This document shows positions 54,219-62,660 of a DNA stretch of 64,000 nt, piece by piece. Location of the stretch: positions 10,392 through 74,391 of the forward strand of contig CAVZTX010000031.1 in assembly GCA_963778375.1 (NCBI GenBank), in the 5' to 3' direction. This DNA comes from CAVZTX01 sp963778375 (GTDB lineage: Bacteria; Chloroflexota; Ktedonobacteria; Ktedonobacterales; Ktedonobacteraceae). The position numbers and the translations under genes are program-made. Within the stretch, counting starts at the first letter, position 1; every line of letters starts with the position of its first letter. The notes under the pieces are model-generated. The model had not been told where the DNA came from and searched no databases. It saw only the letters and a list, made by a program, of their open reading frames with translations.

Positions 54219-55067
54219 AAAAAAATCAAGACCGCTGCATTGAGGCCAAACGAGCGCTGATTGAGCCAGGGCATCCAGAGTTGAGCATTGCCCAGCAATG
54301 TGAACTGCTGGGTCTGGCTCGCTCCAGTTATTACTATGAACCGGTGCCAGAAAGTGAGGAAAATCTGCTCCTGATGCGGCTTCTGGATGAGCAATATACG
54401 CGAATTCCTTTTTATGGCACCCGCAAGATGACCGCCTGGTTGCACACCCAGGGCTATGTGGTTGATCGCAAACGAGTGAGGCGATTGCTTCGCCTGATGA
54501 ATTTGGAGACGGTCTATCCCAAACCCCGACTCGAGTGTGCCGGGACCGACACGAGCAGCGGTATCCGTACTTACTCAGAGGTATGAGCATTGACCGCTGC
54601 AATCAAGTCTGGAGTTGTGACATCACCTACATCCGCCTCCAGCGTGGGTTTATTTATCTGATGGCGGTGATTGATTGGTTCAGTCGCTACGTCTTGTCGT
54701 GGGAGATCTCGAGTGACGTTAGATACGCAGTTTTTGTCTGGAAGCCTTGGATCGGGCCTTGAGTGTCGCCAGGCCAGAGATTTTCAACACGGATCAGGGC
54801 GTGCAATTTACCAGTGCCGAGTTTACGAATCGGCTCAAGGCCGCCGATATTCGCATCAGTTGGGATGGCCGAGGACGAGCCTTGGACAACATTTTTGTGG
54901 AGCGATTATGGCGCAGTGTCAAATATGAGGAGGTGTACATCAAAGATTACCAGAGCGTTTCCGAAGCCGTGAGCAACTTGCGAGCGTACTTCACGTTTTA
55001 CAATCAGGAGCGGCTTCACCAATCGCTGGACTATCAAACGCCAGCACAGGTCTATACGAGCAGATAA
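54219..55067 (+). pseudogene. IS3-family OrfB transposase, multiple frameshifts
   Basis: DDE integrase-type transposase in at least three frames: CIEAKRALIEPGHPELSIAQ and SYYYEPVPESEENLLLMRLL to about 54560; IDRCNQVWSCDITYIRLQRG with MAVIDWFSRYVLSW (first Asp) to about 54720; EIFNTDQGVQFTSAEF (second Asp) and LDNIFVERLWRSVKYEE (Glu), ending HQSLDYQTPAQVYTSR at 55067. Its A7 start region has been moved 1.78 kb from orfA by the inserted IS. Confidence 0.8.
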
Positions 55068-55157
55068 GACGAGTTTTCTCGAATGGTTGGGTTTTGTCTT
55101 ATTTTCGACCAAAAACTGTCTTGACTTTGGGACCACCATATTGCTTACCTGTTACCG

Positions 55158-56255
55158 TTGGGCTTTCCAGTCGTTTTACTAGCCGAAACACGATATGAAA
55201 TAACCTTAAGGGAGCTTGCGTTGACTAACAAAGATAATCAGAAAAAAAACTCCGTTGTCTTGGACAGGGCGAATGAGCAGTGGCCTGAAGATGGAGCCGC
55301 TTATTATAGAGAGGATCGCTATATTGAAGCGATTTTGTCCTTTGATCGGATTCTTCAGACTAATCCTAACTATCTTGGAGGTTATAACGGTAAGGGGTTT
55401 ACCCATATAAAGCTTGAACATTTCGATGAAGCGCTGAGCGTCTTTGAACAAGCTCTTCAGATAAATCCAAACTCAGCGCAAGCTCACTATGGCAGAGGAA
55501 GCGCACTTTCAAATCTCAGGCGATACAAAGAGGCGCTTATTTCATATGAAAAGGCACTTGAACTTCAGTCCTACTTCCCAGCCGCTAGAATTGCAAGAAA
55601 TCGTACTCGTTCTATCCTTGACTCTCATAACAAGATCATTACAGCTTTTGAAAAATTCATAGTGCTTGAGCGATATAACATTGCCCCTTGCTATACAAAA
55701 GGAGAGCACTTTTATTACACCTGTAGCGATGAGGAAGAAGCCCTTTCTGCTTATGACGAAGTTATCCAACGTTCTCCCGACAACGCTAGTATCTATAGCG
55801 ATAAAGGTTTAGCTCTTGAGTACTTCGGTCGAAATCAAGAAGCTCTGGTAGCCTTTAAGCAGGCTCTTTATTTGGAACCTGACTCTTATGCCATAAAATT
55901 TCATCTAGGTCGTATACTTTTTAATCTTAATCAATGTAATGAAGCGTTAATTTCACACGAAAGATCCATCTCTCTTTATCCAAATGATACAAATGTTCCC
56001 TTCAGTAAGGGATGCATATTTTTTCACCTGGGTAACTACGAACAAGCAATTGCTGCCTTTGATCGCGCTACCTCAATTGATCCGGGAAACATAGATGCTT
56101 ATCACAATAAAGGGAGAGCGCTTATTTGCATAGGTTGTTATGAGGAGGGTATTACCGTATTTAATTATATTATCGCTCTCAAGCCTGAGAGCCAGGATGC
56201 TTACTTTGATAAGGGACGAATACTCTATCTCCTTGAGCGCTATGAAGAAGTATGG
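55158..56255 (+). pseudogene. TPR-repeat protein, interrupted by IS3 copy 2
   Basis: About 366 residues of tetratricopeptide repeats: AAYYREDRYIEAILSFDRIL, NPNYLGGYNGKGFTHIKLEH, PNSAQAHYGRGSALSNLRRY, PDNASIYSDKGLALEYFGRN, PGNIDAYHNKGRALICIGCY, and a last broken one at RILYLLERYEEV. IS3 copy 2 begins at 56256; the remaining codons (WYTPKSRQ and on, to 56339) are IS sequence. The 5' end lies only 23 bases after IS3 copy 1, so the N-terminus may also be foreign. Partner function unknown; a protein-protein scaffold. Confidence 0.7.
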
Positions 56256-56326
56256 TATACCCCAAAGTCAAGACAAAAAATGGTCAAAAATAAGAGTGAA
56301 CTCAGCAATTCAAAGAACATGGTGAC

Positions 56327-57128
56327 TCATGATCGATAATACACCTGTATGGGTGTTTGATACTCGAGAGCCTGATGCAAGCGGTCCTGATTGTAGAACT
56401 GAAAATACGCTTGCAGCCCACTTTCTGCATCAGAGACCGACTGGTAATCCTTGAGATACACCTCCTCGTACTTAACGCTTCTCCAGAGCCTTTCGACGAA
56501 AATGTTGTCCAAGGCTCTTCCTCTGCCATCCCAACTGATGCGCACATCTGCGGCCTTGAGCCGGTTCGTAAACTCGGTACTGGTAAACTGTGATCCCTGG
56601 TCGTTGTTGAAAATGTCCGGTCGTGCTCTCTCAAAGGCTTGCTCGAGCGCTTCCAGACAAAACGCGGTTTCCAAGGTGATCGACGTTCGCCAGGCGAGGA
56701 CGTAGCGACTGAACCAGTCAATGATGGCGACCAGATACAGAAACCCTCTTTGCAGGCGGATGTACGTGATATCGGTGCTCCAGACTTGATTGACGCGATC
56801 GATGCTCATTCCTCGCAACAAATACGGATACCGCACGTTTTGCTCTCCTGGTTGACTCAATCTTGGGCTCGGATAGACTGCCATCAGGCCCATCTGTCGC
56901 AAGAGTCGAGCAACTCGCTTGTGATTTACCGCATAACCTTGAGTGCGTAGCCAGGCCGTCATCTTCTTGATCCCATAAAAAGGTATGCGCGTATATTGCT
57001 CGTCCAGCAAGCGCATCAGCAGCAAATTCTCCTCACTTTCTGGGGTAGGCTGGTAATAATAGTCGAGCGTGCCAAACCAACCAGCTCGCACTGTCGAGCC
57101 AGACTGAGGATGGGATGCTCTGCTTCAA
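56327..57128 (-). pseudogene. IS3-family OrfB transposase (copy 2), one-base shift near its start
   Basis: Most of the enzyme is intact: STDITYIRLQRGFLYLVAII (first Asp), RPDIFNNDQGSQFTSTEF (second Asp), LDNIFVERLWRSVKYEE (Glu), ending QTPIQVYYRS. Upstream, the family sequence LIEAEHPILSLARQCELVGL plus ARST is in another frame; one missing base before the Tyr run of YYYQP causes it. The open frame in the present sequence starts at 57091 with non-family residues. Confidence 0.8.
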
Positions 57129-57434
57129 TTAGCGTCCTCTTCTCTTCCACCCTCCCAACTGACTTTTTTTTAACCAGTCCATTTCCATTTTCAACTGCCC
57201 AATCTCCTGATACAACGATGCCACCAGTGCTTCATCTGTGCGCTCACGCCGGGCCCGTCCCCCTGAGAAGCTTGTCCCGATTTCTTCCACTGCCTGCTTC
57301 TTCCATTGGGTGATCTGGCTGGGATGCACCCCGTATTCCGCTGCTAACTCATTGAGCGTTTTCTGCCCTTTGATTGCCTCAATGGCTACTTTGGTCTTTT
57401 CTTCTGCACTGTATCGTTTTCTGTGAACAGACAT
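57129..57434 (-). CDS. IS3-family OrfA (copy 2)
   Basis: 101 residues. HTH: RYSAEEKTKVAIEAIKGQKT, LAAEYGVHPSQITQWKKQAV; zipper: LYQEIGQLKMEMDWLKKS. It is followed by the expected T/A-rich frameshift region before orfB. Start preceded by GAGGAAAAAG. Confidence 0.85.
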   Translation of the reverse strand: MSVHRKRYSAEEKTKVAIEAIKGQKTLNELAAEYGVHPSQITQWKKQAVEEIGTSFSGGRARRERTDEALVASLYQEIGQLKMEMDWLKKSQLGGWKRRGR

Positions 57435-57519
57435 CTTTTTCCTCCTCGTGACGTTCCTCGATACCGCTTCATTCTATCTTATTTGCCTGTCCAGTTTCTG
57501 GGGGATATTATAAGGGATA

Positions 57520-58009
57520 GGTCAGCTTATAGAAAGCAAAAGTACAAAGACTAATAGCGGCAAGAAGATAAAACCAGTTGATATTCCAGTGGAGATAAAA
57601 AACATTACTAAATATGCTAATCAAGGGAATATTCCGAATGCTTCCTAGTGGATTAAAGCTTATTTTTCCAGCATAGGGTGCATTAAGAATCATAAAAACG
57701 GAACATCTGCGCCCACCACTGCACAAAGCATTAAATAAAACCACCCATATGGACCATCGGATAAGCGTAGTGCTAATCCAATCAAGGCCAAATCATCGCA
57801 ACATGCAAACCATACAAGAAAGGTAGAAAAGTGTTTTCCATGCGTGAAGATGATAATCCAAAGGTGCTTAAAAAAATAACACCGCCAGCATAATAGACAA
57901 TAGCAAAAATGAAATAAATCCAATCGATATTCCACTTCTGTGTATATGCAATGACGAACATGAGGATCAACAATATAGAGCCAATTAACCCATGAATATT
58001 CAGGCGCAT
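57520..58009 (-). pseudogene. Frameshifted multi-pass membrane protein
   Basis: From the ATG at 58009 (GGGGG upstream) it reads MRLNIHGLIGSILLILMFVI and continues with WIYFIFAIVYYAGGVIFL. The membrane sequence then jumps frames twice: LALIGLALRLSDGPYGWFYL and MILNAPYAGKISFNPLG to NWFYLLAAISLCTFAFYKL. Roughly 160-170 residues with five or six helices before decay. Family not recognised. Confidence 0.55.
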
Positions 58010-58406
58010 TTCCAATACCCCCTTTTTATCTTTATAAGATAACGTGGGTTGTGGTTGACTGCCGATGGCGAAGTCAAAAATGATGCTAACTCTTAGCTTG
58101 ATTTCGTTGAATTGTAAGCTGAAAATCGATTTCGCTACAGACAACTATTGAAGACTTCGATTATACTCCTGGTAGGCCTGGGAGAGCAAGCGGTTGAACT
58201 GTTTGGTCACTCCATAGTAACCTTCCCTTAGTAAGGGAGAAATTTTAGGTCTTAAGAACTTCTCAGTGGCCGCAGTCTGCGTTGTCAAGCTAGCCAATGA
58301 AATTCATTCTACGAAATAAATGTTTAACCTACTTGTTCTTTATCACATATTTACGGAAAAATTAGGTAGTACCCCTGCTGAGTAGAAGAAGCGTAGCGAG
58401 TGGGCA

Positions 58407-58437
58407 GAAGTTCGTAAACCCCTCGTTTTACGGACTT
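58407..58437. repeat. Stem-loop in a gene-free stretch
   Basis: GAAGTTCGTAAA and TTTACGGACTTC pair with one mismatch. 58145-58542 otherwise shows no gene. Confidence 0.45.
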
Positions 58438-58542
58438 CCGGTTACCTCATTGTGCGAACCATTTTTCCTCCCGTCCACATAAATGGAATATAATTGACTT
58501 GAATGGTCTAAATTCTTAGATACCGTAAGAGCGAGGTCTTCA

Positions 58543-58883
58543 GTGAACATTCCACCAATAGACATTCCATCTCTATTGCGGGATCAGATATGGCAGTTCG
58601 TAGGTGTCGTTATTAGCCTTATCGGTACCATTATCTCCATAAGCCTTACAATTGCAGCGAATTCCAGACAGAAAAAAGCAGATAAAAGAGCAGAAGCCGA
58701 AAAAACAGGAAATTATCAAAATTCTTGCCTATAATGCTATTCCTGGTCAGGGAATAACAAAAGAGGAGAAGGTAAAAGTACAGAGGGTTTTTGGTGCAAA
58801 GCCAACGGATGATATAAAAACGTATTTCATATGGATGTGGAATGAGGGAAATTGGACTGAACCCATTAGAGCGGACAGAGATC
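58543..58883 (+). pseudogene. N-terminal half of an IS-interrupted membrane protein, with an indel
   Basis: One helix near the N-terminus (WQFVGVVISLIGTIISISLT), then a charged stretch whose frame breaks in the run GCCGAAAAAACAGG: one A fewer joins ADKRAEAEK to QEIIKILAYNAIPGQGITKE and RVFGAKPTDDIKTYFIWMWN. The IS at 58884 cuts the gene after RADRDQ. The remaining part is at 60130-60597, whose beta-domain sequence fits directly after it. Confidence 0.6.
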
Positions 58884-58939
58884 AAAGTCAACTTCTCCAA
58901 GATGTCGTAAACTAGAGAGAAGACAAAGGAGAAGAAGCC

Positions 58940-59242
58940 ATGCGAAAACGAAACCATAGCCGAGAGTTTAAGCTGGAAGTGGTGCGTCAAGTGACCACAG
59001 GCCAAAAGCGACGAGCACAAGTGTGCCGTGAATATGGCCTGGCAGACAGTATCCTCTCGCGCTGGCGCAAAGAAGATCATGAGCGTGGAGAAGCTGCCTT
59101 TTTGCCACTGGCTTCCGAGCAAGCCAGCACTCAGGAGCAACGAATCATTGAGTTAGAGCGCTTTTGTGGTCAGCTCGCCTTGGAGAACCAGGTGTTAAAA
59201 AAAGCGCTACAGAGCATGGGATCGTGGAGCGTCACCTCATGA
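58940..59242 (+). CDS. IS3-family OrfA (third type)
   Basis: 100 residues: HSREFKLEVVRQVTTGQKRR, VCREYGLADSILSRWRKEDH (HTH), then the helix IIELERFCGQLALENQVLKKA. GGAGAAG precedes the ATG. OrfB begins in another frame across AAAAAAG at 59198-59205. Confidence 0.82.
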   Translation: MRKRNHSREFKLEVVRQVTTGQKRRAQVCREYGLADSILSRWRKEDHERGEAAFLPLASEQASTQEQRIIELERFCGQLALENQVLKKALQSMGSWSVTS

Positions 59243-60099
59243 TTACACAGGCGCATCAAGCCCATCCAGAACTTTCCGTGCAGCGGCTCTGTGAGATGTT
59301 TGAGCTCAGTCGAAGCTGGTACTATGAGCATTTAAAGCAACCCGAGGACGATGCGGAAGAGATTGCGTTGCGTGATGGGATTGAAGAGATCATCCTGGAA
59401 TTTGCAGGCTATGGCTATCGGCGTGTGGCCCATGCTCTGGCTCGTGAAGGGTGGCGAGTCAATCACAAGCGTGTACTGCGCATTATGCGGGAAGAATCCT
59501 TGCTGTGCCATCTCAAAAAACGCTTTGTGATCGCGACTACGAATTCGCGGCATCGTTTTCCGGTCTATTCCTATGTGCTTGCAGGGGCCGTATTGAATGC
59601 GCCTGATCAAGCTGGGTGGCGGATCTGACCTATATTCGTTTGCGGAGTGCGTTTGTGTACCTGGCCTGTATTTCTGGATGCGTTTTCCCGTCGCTGTGTT
59701 GGCTGGTATCTCTCACGTGAGATGACCACGCAGCTGACGCTGGCGGCACTCACGCATGCAATTGGAGAACGCCGCCCACAGCCTGGATTGATCCATCATT
59801 CTGATCGTGGAGTCCAGTATGCCAGCTATGACTACACTGAGCAATTGCAGCAGATCGGAGCGCAAATGAGCATGTCATCGGTGAGTAATCCGTATGACAA
59901 TGCCAAGGCAGAAAGTTTTTTTAAGACCCTTAAGCAAGAGGAAGTGTATCTCAAGGAGTACGAATTTTTTTGCCGATGCAGAGGCGAATTTGGAGTCTTC
60001 ATCGAACAGGCGTATAATACCAAAAGACTCCATTCCAGTTTAGGATATCTGCCTCCTGCTGAGTTTGAAGCTACCTACATTTCAGTGCCGGGAAGTTGA
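59206..60099 (+). pseudogene. IS3-family OrfB transposase (third type), frameshifted
   Basis: HQAHPELSVQRLCEMFELSR, GYGYRRVAHALAREGWRVNH and KRVLRIMREESLL are in frame 1 of the piece. The integrase core WVADLTYIRLRSAFVYLACI (first Asp) is reached only by a shift near 59620, and a second shift (extra T near 59672) leads to DAFSRRCVGWYL, GLIHHSDRGVQYASYDY (second Asp) and NPYDNAKAESFFKTLKQEEV (Glu), ending at 60099. Inactive as read. Confidence 0.78.
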
Positions 60100-60129
60100 C
60101 TTTCCCCATGTCCAGGCAAATGGGGTCAG

Positions 60130-60597
60130 CCTATCTTGCCCTCAGATTACGAGCAACCTATTCAGTTTGACTTTGGGGAAGGTGTAGAAATACTGCATGG
60201 TCAAGTTTTAGGTACGACACCGATTAGTCTATTAGATAATAATTATCTGACAATTAATGGAAGTTGCGTAATTTTACCTCCTCTTCTTCTTAATCGCGGA
60301 GACATTATTTGTTTTGCTGTGTTATTAACTAATTATAGGGGGGGCTTGGAAGTAAAAGGACATATTGTTGGAGTGGATTTAGCTAGGATTAGAGATGCTC
60401 CGGCGCATCAGCGCCTAAGAGAGTCGACTAATAAAACACTAATTTATGCTTCTCCAATTCCATCGCTGATACTATTTCTTGGCTTTCTGATCTCTTTCTT
60501 ATTGAACTTAAATGTCATATTTTTTATTATTACTTTTGTTGTCTCTGCGACCATTTTTATTTATCTTTCCTTGCGCTTTACAAACAAATTGATGTAA
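60130..60597 (+). pseudogene. C-terminal half of the IS-interrupted membrane protein
   Basis: Starts right after the IS. A beta-domain PSDYEQPIQFDFGEGVEILH, ILPPLLLNRGDIICFAVLLT and VKGHIVGVDLARIRD resembles the conserved extracytoplasmic or cytosolic domain of bacterial two-helix membrane proteins, then two helices (IPSLILFLGFLISFLLNL, FFIITFVVSATIFIYLSL). After 60597 the next frame continues KQIDVKSQEGKFIKVQKGIQ and ends KRRKKKRR at about 60758, so the natural tail may also have been shifted. Confidence 0.55.
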
Positions 60598-60992
60598 AAA
60601 GTCAGGAAGGCAAATTCATAAAAGTTCAGAAAGGAATTCAAACTCGCCTTCAAGGACTCTCTTCTGAGTTGGATGGTATGTTTCCTAAGAATGCGAGCAA
60701 AAGTCCACGCTTTTCTCAACCTTCTCAACAGCGGAAAAGAAGAAAGAAAAAGAGAAGGTGAGCCTGCATCTATTAGGACCACCCTACGAGAAAGTCTACA
60801 ATCCTTCCACCTGAAACTGCTGAATATGGGCTTATTATGTTTTTAAGCTTAAAACAAGCCTGATTTGTATTGACTAATGTTTAATCTATATTGTATCCTT
60901 AAAAAGGATAAGCTGTGCTTGAATAGTTTTCTCAATGATTGCTAATAAAAGCAAATGTCGATAGGTTTTGCTTGAGGGGATGCTTATAGAAG

Positions 60993-61415
60993 ATGCAGCT
61001 ATTAAAACTTCGCTCAATCCAAGGCTTTATTTTATTTTCTAGTATCCTCATTATTTTTATTCTTTTTGGGTGTGGAACTGGCCAAACTGTAGTTAAGGGT
61101 ACCCATATCACCAAGATACAAACTGGCACTGGTTACGATCAGCGGAATGCAACAGTGGAGGGGGAGACGGGCACGTTTATGGTGGGACAGACCTTGTACA
61201 TAGTTTTTACTGTGGATACTCAGGATAAAAATGCTCAAGTGACGCTCAAACTCTTTCAAGGAAATACTTTGGATGATACAAGTGTGCCTTTGTCAGTTCA
61301 GAGCGGAACGCATGTATATTCAAAGTCGATCAGCCTGAACAGTACAGGTTCATATAACATTGAAATTGATTACAACGGGAAATCCGAAGCCTCAATTAAT
61401 TTTAAGGTTACATAG
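60993..61415 (+). CDS. Small lipoprotein
   Basis: 140 residues. Signal FILFSSILIIFILFGC gives a lipobox with Cys27. The mature part is a single beta-sandwich-like domain (GTFMVGQTLYIVFTVDTQD, LNSTGSYNIEIDYNGKSEA). Unknown role; cell-surface lipoprotein. First of three consecutive lipoprotein-like genes. 60760-60992 holds no gene. Confidence 0.7.
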   Translation: MQLLKLRSIQGFILFSSILIIFILFGCGTGQTVVKGTHITKIQTGTGYDQRNATVEGETGTFMVGQTLYIVFTVDTQDKNAQVTLKLFQGNTLDDTSVPLSVQSGTHVYSKSISLNSTGSYNIEIDYNGKSEASINFKVT

Positions 61416-61430
61416 TGCTAGAGAACTTAT

Positions 61431-62102
61431 TTGCTTCTATGGAGGAGTATATACATAAATCGTATTATCACAGCAGCGTGTATCTTTATGCTCCTAGTTC
61501 TCTCACTTGTAGCTTGCGATGACACAAGTTCATCACAAGCTAGCCCTACTCCTACCCCTTCCTGCCAGCCGAAATATGTTTATGACGGTGTTCAGGACAA
61601 AGGTACAGCGATGGTAGTGGTTGATCGAGAAGCCAACTACAATGGTTCTACCGGTGTAGCAGACATGACGCTTACAGCAATGCAGAGTGGGACGGTAAGT
61701 ATTTCACGTAGCAAAACCCAGACTGAGACGACTCATGTGCAAGCTGATGGAGCAGCTATTGTTGGCGGCACTACAGGCAATATTGAAGCAGTGGGAATTC
61801 TCCAGGCGCAGGCTATTTACGAAAAAGTTTCTCAGATCAATACATCAGTGAGCACGACTGAGACTGTCTCTTTCGGCAATCAGTGGCATATAACTGTTCC
61901 CGCAATGTCTTGGGGATATGGAGTCTTCGGAATTTACGTACAAATAACTACTGGTCATCTGTACTCACAAAACTGCCCTCAAAATGTTGATTTTGGGAAT
62001 GTCACTACTTTGACCCCTTATAACAAGGGTTGGTGCACATGGACAAGAGGTCCCAGTACTTTTACGGGAGGCGGGCAAGGACCTTGTTTGGTAGTGGAAT
62101 GA
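61431..62102 (+). CDS. Secreted lipoprotein of unknown function
   Basis: 223 residues. Signal ITAACIFMLLVLSLVAC (lipobox Cys). A Ser/Thr/Pro linker (SQASPTPTPS) leads to a beta-rich Thr/Ser domain with MVVVDREANYNGSTGV and WHITVPAMSWGYGVFGIYVQ, ending GWCTWTRGPSTFTGGGQGPC. Starts 16 bases after the preceding lipoprotein. Family not recognised. Confidence 0.65.
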   Translation: MLLWRSIYINRIITAACIFMLLVLSLVACDDTSSSQASPTPTPSCQPKYVYDGVQDKGTAMVVVDREANYNGSTGVADMTLTAMQSGTVSISRSKTQTETTHVQADGAAIVGGTTGNIEAVGILQAQAIYEKVSQINTSVSTTETVSFGNQWHITVPAMSWGYGVFGIYVQITTGHLYSQNCPQNVDFGNVTTLTPYNKGWCTWTRGPSTFTGGGQGPCLVVE

Positions 62103-62201
62103 AGTTTTTTACCTCACTACAGCAGGCTAAACCTTCTCTTCCAACCAGGATACAAGCAACTTCTAGTATTGAGACAGTTCTAAAAGAAAGGATGCCATCA
62201 T

Positions 62202-62660
62202 ATGGGACAGAAGAAACGAAGGTTGAGTATGTCTCTCCTACCACTCTTTTTTATTGGTCTTGCTCTTCTAATTCTTAGTGGTTGTGGCGCACAAGTTAGT
62301 TTTTGGGGTACAGAGCCAATTCCAACTCCTACCCGTACTTCAACTCCCACCCCTACTTTGAGTCCAACACCAACTCCAATCCCGACGACTTTGAGCAGTG
62401 CTCCAAATCCATCAACTCCAAGTACAAGCGATCCCCTTCAAGTCGCATCAAGTTTTGCTGCAATTTTGGGAATAGGCTGGACAGTTTTTTTTGGTGGCAA
62501 GGCTTTTAATGAGACGGCAGTGTTCCAGGCGATAAAAAGTAAAACAAGAGGACCTCTTAGATGGCCTAAGCCGACAACGATCACAAACATCTTACTAAGC
62601 CTTATTTTCGTAGCACTCATATTGTTATTATTCCATCCCACGCTGGTACAGCCCCACTAA
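62202..62660 (+). CDS. Lipoprotein with Thr/Pro linker, 3' end formed by the IS
   Basis: 152 residues. Lipobox LILSGC after LPLFFIGLALLI; a 40-residue PTPTRTSTPTPTLSPTPTPI linker; then WTVFFGGKAFNETAVFQAIK and a C-terminal helix ILLSLIFVALILLLF. The last codons LVQPH and the TAA come from the IS left end (CAGCCCCACTAA), so the original C-terminus is probably lost or changed. Confidence 0.65.
   Translation: MGQKKRRLSMSLLPLFFIGLALLILSGCGAQVSFWGTEPIPTPTRTSTPTPTLSPTPTPIPTTLSSAPNPSTPSTSDPLQVASSFAAILGIGWTVFFGGKAFNETAVFQAIKSKTRGPLRWPKPTTITNILLSLIFVALILLLFHPTLVQPH

Larger units (their letters stand above)
52093..55135 (+). mobile_element. IS3-family element, copy 1, interrupted by a second IS
   Basis: Ends TGGTCCCA (52093-52100) and TGGGACCA (55128-55135). 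It holds orfA at 52166 and broken orfB pieces at about 54219-55067, separated by a 1.78-kb IS at 52438-54218. No target duplication is seen at its outer ends. Confidence 0.75.
56256..57507 (-). mobile_element. IS3-family element, copy 2
   Basis: Imperfect terminal repeats: TATACCCCAAAGTCAAGACA at 56256 and, on the other strand, TATCCCCCAGAAACTGGACA from 57507. Related to but distinct from copy 1 (TGGTCCCA ends). Carries orfA (57129-57434) and orfB (56327-57128) on the minus strand. Confidence 0.75.
58884..60103 (+). mobile_element. IS3-family element, third type
   Basis: Terminal repeats AAAGTCAACTTC at 58884-58895 and its complement GAAGTTGACTTT at 60092-60103. Contains orfA (58940) and frameshifted orfB. 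Inserted in a membrane-protein gene. A CCCCAT/ATGGGG palindrome at 60104-60126 follows the right end, so the true right end could lie slightly further out. Confidence 0.7.

Noticed and set aside
60561..60782. Minus-strand 73-codon gene
   Set aside because: Antisense to the likely continuation of the membrane protein tail; low complexity and no ribosome site.
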